Assembly: GCA_031284195.1 (NCBI GenBank)
Contig: JAITAI010000160.1
Span: 1-8,230 of the forward strand
Direction of reading: 5' to 3'
Source of the DNA: Treponema sp.
Lineage (GTDB): Bacteria > Spirochaetota > Spirochaetia > Treponematales > Breznakiellaceae
Length of the DNA: 8,230 nucleotides
Shown: piece after piece, positions 1 to 6,126 of the stretch
Layout: each line of letters opens with the position of its first letter
Position numbering within the stretch: position 1 is the stretch's first letter
The notes under the pieces: model-generated
Told to the model about the DNA's origin: nothing
The model's database searches: none
What the model saw: only the letters and a program-made list of their open reading frames with translations
Made by a program: the position numbers and the translations under genes

Positions 1-68
1 AAACCCTCAACCTGAAAGGACGGACGAAACCATCTGTGCAGCAGCGTATGAAGCGGTTTACCTCATAG
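1..68 (+). CDS. possible 3' end of an unidentified gene entering from the left
   Basis: The third forward frame is open from the window edge to a TAG at 66-68. It reads as 21 residues rich in basic and polar amino acids (…KGRTKPSVQQRMKRFTS), a plausible C-terminal tail. The second forward frame is also open, to a TAA at 95-97, so the frame choice is uncertain. With so few codons no family can be named, and the stretch may be non-coding. Nothing downstream up to 808 looks like its continuation. Confidence 0.25.
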   Translation, partial: TLNLKGRTKPSVQQRMKRFTS

Positions 69-98
69 CAATAAAACCTTTCCCTTTGGGCCCTTAAA

Positions 99-164
99 AT
101 CATCCGTACCATTTTCCAACATAATCCGTATCGTTTTTTGAAATGATCCCTATCATTCTGGAAA
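99..164. repeat. three degenerate 22-base tandem repeats
   Basis: Units at 99-120, 121-142 and 143-164 are each 22 bases and align without gaps on the pattern ATnATCCnTAnCnTTnTnnnAn. About two thirds of positions agree in all three copies. Twenty-two is not a multiple of three and is close to two helical turns, so a DNA-level or RNA-level role fits better than a coding repeat. The third unit contains a short dyad, ATGAT/ATCAT. Function unknown. Confidence 0.55.
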
Positions 165-450
165 ACCCCTTGGCCCCAATACCGTATGAAACCTCTAGCT
201 AATCATACACACTCCAAGCCGTGATGTTCCGGGGCGCTTGGCCGGAAATAGTGAACGGTTAGGTCAATTCCATCTGTATGGCCCCTTCTCTCAGGGCTTT
301 GAGAGTTCCTCATCTTTTCAAAAGGTACTAATCTCGCTCTTCAGACTGGTACAAAGGAAAAATCCCCGAATAAGCGTTCAGTTATCCGAATAATTCGTAA
401 AAATGAAGTCCCTTTGCGGACTCTCGTGTATTGCCTTATGACTGGAATAC

Positions 451-487
451 ACCCCAGACTAAGGCTGGAGCAAACCCCAAACTAAGG
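451..487. repeat. pair of 14-base direct repeats, 23-base period
   Basis: ACCCCAGACTAAGG at 451-464 recurs as ACCCCAAACTAAGG at 474-487 with one mismatch, separated by nine bases. Two copies with helical-turn-like spacing could be a protein-binding pair or the remains of a tandem duplication. No gene start is close by to favour an operator role. Confidence 0.5.
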
Positions 488-513
488 AAAGATTAGTAAC
501 AAAAAATCCCCTG

Positions 514-533
514 GCCTCATTGACCAATGAAGC
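514..533. repeat. 20-base near-perfect dyad
   Basis: TCATTG (517-522) and CAATGA (525-530) are exact inverted copies around two central bases. The symmetry resumes one mismatched base further out with GC on each side (514-515 and 532-533). The size and compactness resemble the operator of a dimeric regulator, but no promoter or adjacent gene start supports that. It could equally be a small hairpin in a transcript. Confidence 0.35.
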
Positions 534-744
534 TATGCTGCAGATGTGCTCTTTGATAATTCAGAATCCCTCAGAGCAAGGGACAATACCGATTAAACAC
601 CGGGGCTTGGAGCTCAACCAGGAGCGCCATTGGGTTTGGAAAAAACAGGTTCCGTTCTTATGACGCTTTACCACTTATAACAATTCTGAGTCCCCTTTCA
701 TTATTCTAACCATCCGAGGGCCTACTGTTTAAGCATCAAAGATC

Positions 745-792
745 GAAAAAGGGGAATTTACCCTAAAAATAGCACAGGCTTCCCCCTTTTTC
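745..792. repeat. inverted repeat just upstream of the DUF2804 gene
   Basis: GAAAAAGGGGAA (745-756) and TTCCCCCTTTTTC (780-792) are inverted copies with one bulged C, separated by 23 bases. The A-run, G-run, C-run, T-run order resembles a bidirectional intrinsic terminator and could insulate the downstream gene. The right arm ends only 16 bases before the ATG at 809, so it also overlaps the expected promoter region and could be an operator. Confidence 0.45.
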
Positions 793-796
793 ATAG

Positions 797-802
797 TACA
801 TT
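797..802 (+). promoter_or_regulatory. candidate -10 box of the DUF2804 gene
   Basis: TACATT matches the sigma-70 -10 consensus at four of six bases. Its last base is seven positions before the A of the ATG at 809, which would place the transcript start on the start codon. No convincing -35 element is present at the right distance. The call rests mainly on spacing and on the similar arrangement at the two HAD genes in this window. Confidence 0.3.
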
Positions 803-808
803 ATCTGT

Positions 809-1837
809 ATGGCGCAAGTTGAGCATAGGGTACCGGTTTCCATTCTGGATCCTACTGGCAAGCCGGTACAGTTTGGATGGGCCCGTTCAAGCCTATTTCA
901 CTATGATCCCATGGCACTTCGAGTATCTCCCCGAAGACTTACCGAGTCTGATCGGTATATCATTTTTTCCCCCACCCATTTAATCGTGTTTGAAATTCTT
1001 GAAAGCGGCTATTTAGGGTATGTCGGTGTATCCCTTATTTCGCTCAAAGATAAGCGGTGGTTTTCCCAGGTCTTGATTACCCCCTTTTCAATGGGACTTT
1101 TTGAAATGCCTTTCAATAGCGAAACCGGTTCGGTGAGGATTCGGCAGAAAAAGTCCTCTCTGGATTTCATTACCATGCAAGAAGGGGTGCGGATCATAAA
1201 AGCAGATATCCCTAAGTTCGGGCATCACCGAAAACTGCGGGGAGAGTTGGTGTTATTTAGCCCCCCAGGGGCCCAGTCCATAGTTACCCTCATGCCTTGG
1301 CGACGGGAAAAAAACGCCTTCTGCTATTCCCGGCGTTCTCCCTGGTATATAGTCGAGGGGGTGATCCAATTCGGTACTGCTGAACTGATATTTACCCGGG
1401 GTAATGCCTGGGGGATTTTCGATTGGAACCGGGGGATACGTCCCCAGATGGATATACGGTACTGGGCAGCGGCCTGTGGGATAAGCCAAGGCAAACAGAT
1501 TGGGTTTAGTGTAGGGTATGGTTCTGCTGATTCCAGCATGGGTACGGAAAATGCCTTTTTTCTGGATGGGACCCTGCATAAACTGGATCAGGTTACCTTT
1601 CATATTTCTCCCACGAATTGGCTCCTGCCCTGGAATTTTACCAGCAATGATAACCGCCTGGAAATGCAGTTTGTTCCCCAGCAGGAACGGGTAGAACATA
1701 ACCATCTGTTCTTTCATTCTTTGAGATTCAGACAGGTATGCGGGTTTTTCTCAGGGAAAATCACCCTGGATGACAACTCGGAGTTTACGTTTCAAAACAT
1801 CACCGGTTTTGCAGAGCGGCGAAAAACCCGCTTATAA
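809..1837 (+). CDS. DUF2804 family protein, function unknown
   Basis: This 342-residue protein has the full length and landmarks of the DUF2804 family: an N-terminal GWARSSLFHYD block (residues 23-33), FDWNRG at 204-209, the strongly conserved TENAFFLDG block at 246-254, a PW near 274, and a GFAE ending at 333-336. No biochemical activity is firmly established for the family. The many alternating hydrophobic and polar stretches suggest a beta-rich soluble protein. No signal peptide or membrane helix is visible. An in-frame TAG at 794-796 leaves ATG 809 as the only conventional start. There is no Shine-Dalgarno sequence before it, so leaderless translation is possible. It converges on glgC and appears to be transcribed alone. 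Family assignment is confident; function is open. Confidence 0.88.
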   Translation: MAQVEHRVPVSILDPTGKPVQFGWARSSLFHYDPMALRVSPRRLTESDRYIIFSPTHLIVFEILESGYLGYVGVSLISLKDKRWFSQVLITPFSMGLFEMPFNSETGSVRIRQKKSSLDFITMQEGVRIIKADIPKFGHHRKLRGELVLFSPPGAQSIVTLMPWRREKNAFCYSRRSPWYIVEGVIQFGTAELIFTRGNAWGIFDWNRGIRPQMDIRYWAAACGISQGKQIGFSVGYGSADSSMGTENAFFLDGTLHKLDQVTFHISPTNWLLPWNFTSNDNRLEMQFVPQQERVEHNHLFFHSLRFRQVCGFFSGKITLDDNSEFTFQNITGFAERRKTRL

Positions 1838-1840
1838 GAT

Positions 1841-1875
1841 GAGGGGGATCCCAAGCCCACCTTGGCATCCCCCTT
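1841..1875. terminator. hairpin between convergent genes, possible bidirectional terminator
   Basis: GGGGGATCCCAAG (1843-1855) pairs with CTTGGCATCCCCC (1861-1873) around a five-base loop, with a single internal mismatch and one or two extra pairs at the base. It sits three bases after the DUF2804 stop codon and about 40 bases beyond the glgC stop codon, so it can serve both strands. The U-tract after the stem is weak on both strands, so it may act partly as an RNA-end stabiliser. Confidence 0.6.
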
Positions 1876-1913
1876 CAAATCGACTTCATGTCCGCCGGTT
1901 CATCTCTGACCCC

Positions 1914-3185
1914 TTAGATTATCATGCCTGGATAGAGGATCGCGTTTTTGGGGATTACAATGATACCATCTACGATATAGTATTGGCCATAATTGCCGTC
2001 ACTCCGGTTTATAGGATCCACCCCAATACGGCAGCCTTCACCAATGCAGGCGTTTTTATCAATAATAGCCCCTTTAATAATGACCCCCCTGCCAATACCC
2101 ATGTTAGGTATCCGGGCCTCGGCGTTTTTCTGTTTTTTGGCTTCCGATTCATAGAAGTCCGCTCCCATACAGATCACGCCGTTCAGACTGGCTCCGGATT
2201 CAATCACCGTTCTGACACCCACGATTGAGTTAGTGATAGAGGCATTGGTAATAATACACCCTTCCGCGGCTATGGACTGGTTCATGTTGCTGAAATTCAT
2301 CTTTGACGGGGGGAGATTCCGCATGTGGGTATAGATGGGCTTGGTTTCATCATGGATATCAAAGCGAGGACGCAAGGTAGTGAGTTCCAAGTTCGCCTCA
2401 TAGAAATTCTTGATGGTCCCGATATCTTCCCAATACCCATCAAACAGGTAGGCATTAACCTTTAAGTTATTAATAGCCTGGGGAATAATCTCTTTACCAA
2501 AATCGGTTAATTCATTATTAAGGCAGGCTTCCATATCCGGGGCATTAAAAACATAGATACCCATAGACGCCAGGTAGCCTTCTCCCTTAATCTGATCCGG
2601 CCGCAGTTCCGGGGGCATTTTAAAATTACTAATATCCTTAGTAGGTCCTGGTTTTTCTAGAAATTGAGTAATGGTATTGTTTTTATCCGCCTTGAGAATC
2701 CCCAACTGGCTTGCATCTTCCCTGCTGACCGGGGTACAGGCAATGGTAATAGACGCTCCTGATTCCTTGTGCTTTTTGAGGAGGTCTTTGAGATCCATCC
2801 GGTAGAGCTGATCCCCAGAAAGAATCAGATAATACGCAGGATTTTGACTCCTAAAATGAACGAAATTTTTTCGCACCGCATCGGCGGTCCCCTCATACCA
2901 GCCGGAATGTTCAAAGGTCTGCTCTGCCGCAAGGATTTCAACAAATCCCCGGGAGAACAAATCAAATATATAGGTTTGGGCTAGATGCAGGTGCAGCGAT
3001 GCAGAATTGAATTGGGTCAGGATGTATATTTGTCGTAAATCGGCATTGATACAATTGGATATGGGTATATCTACGAGTCTGAATTTACCTCCAAAGGGAA
3101 CAGCAGGTTTTGCTCGTGCCTGAGTCAAAGGAAATAACCGGGTCCCTTTTCCGCCCCCTAATACGATAGATAGAACTTCAGCCAT
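1914..3185 (-). CDS. glgC: glucose-1-phosphate adenylyltransferase (ADP-glucose pyrophosphorylase)
   Basis: GlgC makes ADP-glucose and pyrophosphate from glucose-1-phosphate and ATP, the committed and normally allosterically controlled step of bacterial glycogen synthesis in the cytoplasm. From the chosen start the protein has 423 residues, normal for the family. The nucleotidyltransferase domain shows GGGKGTRLFPLT (10-21) followed by K26PAVPFGGK, WYEGTADAVR (96-105), SGDQLYRMD (123-131, with the metal-binding Asp125), FLEKP (175-179), ASMGIYVF (206-213) and YWEDIGT (251-257). The C-terminal 130 or so residues form the left-handed beta-helix region. The ATG at 3183-3185 is preceded by a perfect Shine-Dalgarno site. 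The frame runs on to an ATG at 3275, but those 30 extra residues are not family-like and overlap the promoter. No other glycogen gene is in the window, so it is probably transcribed alone. Confidence 0.97.
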   Translation of the reverse strand: MAEVLSIVLGGGKGTRLFPLTQARAKPAVPFGGKFRLVDIPISNCINADLRQIYILTQFNSASLHLHLAQTYIFDLFSRGFVEILAAEQTFEHSGWYEGTADAVRKNFVHFRSQNPAYYLILSGDQLYRMDLKDLLKKHKESGASITIACTPVSREDASQLGILKADKNNTITQFLEKPGPTKDISNFKMPPELRPDQIKGEGYLASMGIYVFNAPDMEACLNNELTDFGKEIIPQAINNLKVNAYLFDGYWEDIGTIKNFYEANLELTTLRPRFDIHDETKPIYTHMRNLPPSKMNFSNMNQSIAAEGCIITNASITNSIVGVRTVIESGASLNGVICMGADFYESEAKKQKNAEARIPNMGIGRGVIIKGAIIDKNACIGEGCRIGVDPINRSDGNYGQYYIVDGIIVIPKNAILYPGMII

Positions 3186-3190
3186 AATAT

Positions 3191-3198
3191 ACCTCCTT
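3191..3198 (-). promoter_or_regulatory. glgC Shine-Dalgarno site
   Basis: Read on the minus strand this is AAGGAGGT, five bases before the ATG at 3185. It is a consensus ribosome-binding site and fixes the glgC start at 3185 rather than at the in-frame ATG 90 bases upstream. It also shows that this organism uses strong Shine-Dalgarno signals at some genes, in contrast to other starts in this window. Confidence 0.9.
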
Positions 3199-3263
3199 AA
3201 ATGTAAACCCCTAGGATATACGAAATATCGCCATACCGTAGTTATAAAATAGACTTTGTTAAA

Positions 3264-3293
3264 AGTATAGATCACGATTCTTCGTTTTGTCGA
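3264..3293 (-). promoter_or_regulatory. glgC promoter, sigma-70 type
   Basis: On the minus strand a -35 box TCGACA (3288-3293) is separated by 18 bases from a -10 box TATACT (3264-3269). Each matches consensus at five of six positions, in an A+T-rich setting. Transcription would start near 3257, giving a leader of about 70 bases that carries the Shine-Dalgarno site. The leader is short, and I see no clear riboswitch or attenuator in it. Confidence 0.6.
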
Positions 3294-3781
3294 TAGTTTT
3301 TTCTTTGTTTTTTAGGATAAACGCTGGGGATATGTTTTTTTATGCCCCTTCCCATACGTTTCTTATGATACCGGTGAAACCTGCAAAAAGGCCGGTTCAG
3401 GCCTCTATATAGAAGGGCTTACTGGCTTGGTGAGAATCAAATTCCACGGACACTTCCCTGAAACGAACCCTACCTTAAGGGATCTGTCTCGTTACTCCAT
3501 GGGAGTATGGGCTTAGCAAGACTACGGAAGGCCATACTGAAGCATACTTAATCATGAGAAACAAAACCAATCAGTACTAAGAACCCTGCTGACACGCCGG
3601 TTCATTGATGTTTTTATGGGAATGGCCCAGGGACTGTTCGTTCTTTTGGGCGTATCCCCAGAGTCGGAGTTTTTTACCCTTCCTATAAGGTGCGTAAGGG
3701 CTATCAACTTCTTATGAGGAATGTTCGTAGGACGTCCCGCCAAGGGTAGGGCCATCCCTGCTAGTTGAAACATAACGCCCT
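3294..3781. other. non-coding gap between glgC and the HAD gene, with a possible decayed coding stretch
   Basis: No intact gene is evident. From 3541 to 3768 one plus-strand frame is open except for a single TGA at 3715-3717, and its translation looks protein-like (for example FIDVFMGMAQGLFVLLG). The opposite strand is also open over 3552-3773 (73 codons) but has no Shine-Dalgarno site and no recognisable family. Small symmetric words occur (AGGCC/GGCCT at 3389-3404; CCTTAAGG near 3474) but no strong terminator or RNA gene. It may be a gene remnant or unselected spacer. Confidence 0.4.
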
Positions 3782-3809
3782 TTGCACAAACCAGGTCCCT
3801 TGGTATGAT
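3782..3809 (+). promoter_or_regulatory. candidate promoter of the pyrimidine nucleotidase-like gene
   Basis: TATGAT at 3804-3809 matches the -10 consensus at five of six positions. A partial -35 box, TTGCAC (3782-3787), lies 16 bases upstream. The A of the ATG at 3815 is six bases after the end of the -10 box, so the predicted transcript would begin on or within one base of the start codon. Confidence 0.5.
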
Positions 3810-3814
3810 CAGGT

Positions 3815-4447
3815 ATGACCCTTCAATACATCCTCTTTGATTTGGACAATACCTTGTATTCCCCCCGTTATGGGCTGGAACTGAATGTGGACCGGCGTAT
3901 CGCCCAATTCCTCGTCGCTTACCTGGGACTTTCTTTGGAAGAAGCCCTGCGTCAGCGCCGGGAGCGGATCCAGCACTACGGCACTACCCTGGAATGGCTC
4001 ATGGTGGAAAAAGGCTACACCGATATTGAGGCTTATTATACGGCGATTCACCCTGCAGGAGAAGCGGATATCCTCTCTCCGGTTCCTGGGCTTCGCGAAT
4101 TTCTCGAATCCCTCCCCCTTCCCCGGGGGATCCTCACCAATTCCCCCAAGGAACATGCAGACCGGATTCTCACCAAATTGGGAATCGGGGACCTCTTTAC
4201 CCATATCTTTGACATCCGATGGAACGGCTTCAAAGGAAAACCCCATGCAGAAGCTTTTCACCGGGCCTTGAACACTGTAGGAACCATACCAGAAACTACC
4301 CTTTTTATTGATGATACTCCCCGCTGCGTAAGCGGCTACTGTGCCTTGGGCGGACCAGGTCTCCTGCTCGATGAAGAAAACGCGTACCCTGCCTATCCCC
4401 ACCCGCGGATCCGGGACTTACGGGAACTGACCGGGTTTTTACGCTAA
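3815..4447 (+). CDS. HAD-family hydrolase, pyrimidine 5'-nucleotidase type
   Basis: This 210-residue cytoplasmic phosphatase has all four HAD motifs: DLDNT at 9-13 (nucleophile Asp9, acid/base Asp11), the motif II Thr/Ser in GILTNS at 105-110, Lys142 in GKPH, and the acidic pair Asp166-Asp167 in FIDDTP. The DLDNTLYSP start and the helical cap following it resemble the bacterial and yeast pyrimidine 5'-nucleotidase group, which removes phosphate from UMP or CMP-like substrates. The exact substrate is an inference. The start is fixed: an in-frame TGA lies at 3806-3808, only TCA-GGT separates it from the ATG, and motif I begins at residue 9. No usable Shine-Dalgarno site fits. It converges on plsC with only 13 bases between the stop codons and no clear terminator, so read-through antisense RNA is possible. 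Confidence 0.85.
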   Translation: MTLQYILFDLDNTLYSPRYGLELNVDRRIAQFLVAYLGLSLEEALRQRRERIQHYGTTLEWLMVEKGYTDIEAYYTAIHPAGEADILSPVPGLREFLESLPLPRGILTNSPKEHADRILTKLGIGDLFTHIFDIRWNGFKGKPHAEAFHRALNTVGTIPETTLFIDDTPRCVSGYCALGGPGLLLDEENAYPAYPHPRIRDLRELTGFLR

Positions 4448-4460
4448 TTTCAGCGCCGGT

Positions 4461-5213
4461 TCAAGGAGATTGCCGTGCCAAGGCTTCCTCGGATTCCAGG
4501 ACCTGGGAGATAAGCCGATGAATATGATCCGCTAGGTGTTGCCGTCGCTCCTCTGGGGGGAGGGAGGCGGTGTTAATCGGCGGCATAAAGGTTACCCTCA
4601 CCGGAACCGCCCGGATCCGGTAGGTTTTTTCAAAGATCTCGTAACTGCCGGTGATTGCTATGGGAAGAATGGGGGCTCCTGATTGGGTGGCTAGTTTGAA
4701 AGAGCCGGCTCTGAAAGGGAGCAGCCCTTGGCCCTGGCTCCTCGTCCCTTCAGGGAAAATGACTATCGCTTCCCCCTGTTTGATCCGGCCTATCCCCTTA
4801 GTAATAGTACCTACAGCTTGACGTATGTTTTTTCGGTTAATAAAAAGTCCTCCCAGGAGGAAAATCCAGATATTGAGGAAAGGAATCAAAGCCAATTCTT
4901 TTTTTGCAATAAAACCAACCGGTCTCCCTACCAAAGCCAGGATGAGCAGAATATCAAAGATGCTCCCGTGGTTACTGACAAAACAAAGTCCCCCTTGGAG
5001 GGGAATGTGTTCTCTTCCCCGAACCGTCAGTTTACATCCTGTACAGGCGATAAGCAGCAAGGACCAGATTTGAGCGATTTTATATATCGCGAAAGCCATG
5101 GGCTTTTTAAGACCTATACAACTCAAGAGAAAGATCCCTATTCCTAGGGGGGCAAGAACAATCATGGCTACTATTACAATGATGAAATCCCCAATCGTTA
5201 TGAGTAACAGCAT
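4461..5213 (-). CDS. plsC: 1-acyl-sn-glycerol-3-phosphate acyltransferase
   Basis: PlsC acylates lysophosphatidic acid at position 2 to give phosphatidic acid, the precursor of membrane phospholipids, at the inner face of the cytoplasmic membrane. The 250-residue protein is normal length. A hydrophobic N-terminal segment (about residues 3-35) and a second at 43-57 anchor it. The acyltransferase motifs follow in order: NHGSIFD at 81-87 (catalytic His82 and Asp87), FINRKN at 124-129, FPEGTRS at 153-159, and ILPIAI at 182-187. The ATG at 5211-5213 has a Shine-Dalgarno site eight bases upstream that overlaps the stop codon of the preceding HAD gene. The two genes are therefore almost certainly co-transcribed and probably translationally coupled. 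Acyl-donor type (acyl-ACP or acyl-CoA) cannot be read from sequence. Confidence 0.95.
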   Translation of the reverse strand: MLLLITIGDFIIVIVAMIVLAPLGIGIFLLSCIGLKKPMAFAIYKIAQIWSLLLIACTGCKLTVRGREHIPLQGGLCFVSNHGSIFDILLILALVGRPVGFIAKKELALIPFLNIWIFLLGGLFINRKNIRQAVGTITKGIGRIKQGEAIVIFPEGTRSQGQGLLPFRAGSFKLATQSGAPILPIAITGSYEIFEKTYRIRAVPVRVTFMPPINTASLPPEERRQHLADHIHRLISQVLESEEALARQSP

Positions 5214-5221
5214 AATCCCTG

Positions 5222-5227
5222 CTCCTT
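5222..5227 (-). promoter_or_regulatory. plsC Shine-Dalgarno site overlapping the upstream stop codon
   Basis: On the minus strand this reads AAGGAG, eight bases before the plsC ATG. Its first two A residues are also the last two bases of the TAA that ends the HAD gene (5226-5228). Terminating ribosomes would sit on the site, the usual arrangement for translational coupling in an operon. Confidence 0.8.
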
Positions 5228-5876
5228 ACACCCGCATCTGCATCTTTTGTAATGCACGCCGGGCAGTTTCAGGATCCTGCCATACCAGCCCATGGATACC
5301 CAAAGAACAGGCCTTTTCCACATTAATCGGCATATCATCGAAAAAAACCACCTCCTCCGGCCTACAGGATAAGCCCTGCAGCAGCTTTTCATAAATAGAA
5401 GTTTCCGGCTTGATGGAACCGGTCTCACAGGAAAAAATTCCTACATGCGGAAGGCGGAAAACCGGCAGGCTTTCCCGCGCCCAGGCTAGGAAATCATGGG
5501 GCATGTTGGAGAGGATCCCCAGGGTGTATCCTGCGGCCTTGACATCCTCCATGAGGGTAACCGTATCAGGGTTGATCCGCTTCCAACTGTCTAAATCGAT
5601 CCGGACCAATGCTTCTGCTTTTGCATCATCTAACCCAGGTCCCAGGATGGTTCGGTAATAGTCCTTTCCGCTTAGGGTACCCCGGTCATATTCTTTCCGG
5701 TAAGCCCACACCAAGGTATCCATGGTCTTTACATCTAGTCCGGCGATGGCAGCTAAGGCTGCCATAACCTGTGGTTCTGGCGGGAAAGAAATCACCTTCC
5801 CAAAATCAAATACCACTGCCTTGGGAACGGGGCTATTCCTTTCTTTTGGCGCTTTTTGTTCTGTCCCTAACATCAC
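5226..5876 (-). CDS. HAD-IA family phosphatase, YihX-like
   Basis: A 216-residue HAD hydrolase resembling the YihX/DFG-type group, whose E. coli member dephosphorylates alpha-glucose-1-phosphate. Motifs seen are DFGKV at 24-28, motif II Ser123 in GILSNMP, Lys156 in SIKPE, and FFDDMPINVEKA at 179-190 with Asp180 and Asp181. As in YihX, the second Asp of motif I is Gly (Gly26). The substrate is unknown. GTG 5876 or ATG 5873 must be the start, because an in-frame TAA lies at 5880-5882 and motif I is only 24 residues in. No Shine-Dalgarno site is at a usable distance, and a -10-like box abuts the start, suggesting a leaderless transcript. It is the first gene of a unit with plsC, 12 bases downstream. 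Confidence 0.85.
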   Translation of the reverse strand: MMLGTEQKAPKERNSPVPKAVVFDFGKVISFPPEPQVMAALAAIAGLDVKTMDTLVWAYRKEYDRGTLSGKDYYRTILGPGLDDAKAEALVRIDLDSWKRINPDTVTLMEDVKAAGYTLGILSNMPHDFLAWARESLPVFRLPHVGIFSCETGSIKPETSIYEKLLQGLSCRPEEVVFFDDMPINVEKACSLGIHGLVWQDPETARRALQKMQMRV

Positions 5877-5881
5877 GGTTT

Positions 5882-5911
5882 ATTCTAGCAGTTCCCTGAT
5901 CCTTTACGCAA
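5882..5911 (-). promoter_or_regulatory. candidate promoter of the HAD-plsC operon
   Basis: Read on the minus strand, TAGAAT (5882-5887) matches the -10 consensus at five of six positions. A weak -35, TTGCGT (5906-5911), lies 18 bases upstream. The predicted transcript start falls on or next to the GTG/ATG pair at 5873-5876. The -35 is poor, so an extended or alternative promoter is possible. Confidence 0.45.
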
Positions 5912-6063
5912 GCCACCGCTTTTAAAAAGAGGCTGATTGGGATAACTAGAGAACGATTCCCTCTGCCTCTCTCCAGAAGTACCTCCTCGGGAACGTATTG
6001 AATTCACCCTGAACCTTGTATCCTACAGGGGCCTCGTGGGGTTCGGTTCAAAACGCTTGGTTA

Positions 6064-6115
6064 TATCTCATATTACGCATCATACGGAGCATTGGCCTCT
6101 GCATAACATGAGTTA
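6064..6115. repeat. imperfect palindromic element, copy 1
   Basis: The left arm (6064-6078, ending CTCATATTACGC) and right arm (6101-6115, GCATAACATGAGTTA) are inverted copies with about three mismatches around a 22-base loop. The loop shares CATACGGA and GGCCT with copy 2 in the same order, so the two copies are direct repeats of one element. The right arm runs into a perfect 13-base palindrome, GAGTTAATAACTC (6110-6122), immediately before the tandem array. It looks like a REP- or MITE-type element without coding capacity. Confidence 0.65.
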
Positions 6116-6126
6116 ATAACTCCGGC

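Larger units (their letters stand above)
69..808. other. long non-coding region with degenerate short repeats
   Basis: No frame on either strand gives a convincing gene here. It holds three degenerate 22-base tandem repeats (99-164), a pair of 14-base direct repeats (451-487), a 20-base dyad (514-533) and an inverted repeat just before the next gene (745-792), each listed separately. A CCGAATAA octamer occurs twice, 20 bases apart (366-373 and 386-393). A short perfect hairpin, CTCTCA/TGAGAG, lies at 288-305 with a moderately T-rich 3' flank, too weak to call a terminator. No tRNA or rRNA was recognised. It could be old decayed coding DNA, an unrecognised small RNA region, or ordinary spacer. 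Confidence 0.6.

Noticed and set aside
288..305. Six-pair hairpin CTCTCA/TGAGAG as an intrinsic terminator
   Set aside because: The stem is short with little G+C and no proper U-run follows; such hairpins are expected by chance.
1253..1717. Long minus-strand open frame inside the DUF2804 gene
   Set aside because: It is fully antisense to a gene with clear family motifs and its own translation is proline-rich and unlike any family.
1770..2228. Plus-strand open frame overlapping the DUF2804 end and antisense to glgC
   Set aside because: It shares sequence with two well-supported genes, crosses the terminator hairpin and has no recognisable domain.
3186..3275. 30-residue N-terminal extension of GlgC starting at the ATG at 3275
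   Set aside because: It lacks a ribosome-binding site, is not like GlgC N-termini, and overlaps the predicted promoter; the ATG at 3185 has a perfect Shine-Dalgarno site.
3809..4402. 197-codon minus-strand open frame opposite the nucleotidase-like gene
   Set aside because: The plus-strand frame has all four HAD motifs; the antisense frame shows no family signature.
5981..5988. Perfect Shine-Dalgarno word GAGGAGGT on the minus strand
   Set aside because: No ATG, GTG or TTG follows within usable distance, and any frame from it does not join the HAD gene, which has an in-frame stop at 5880-5882.
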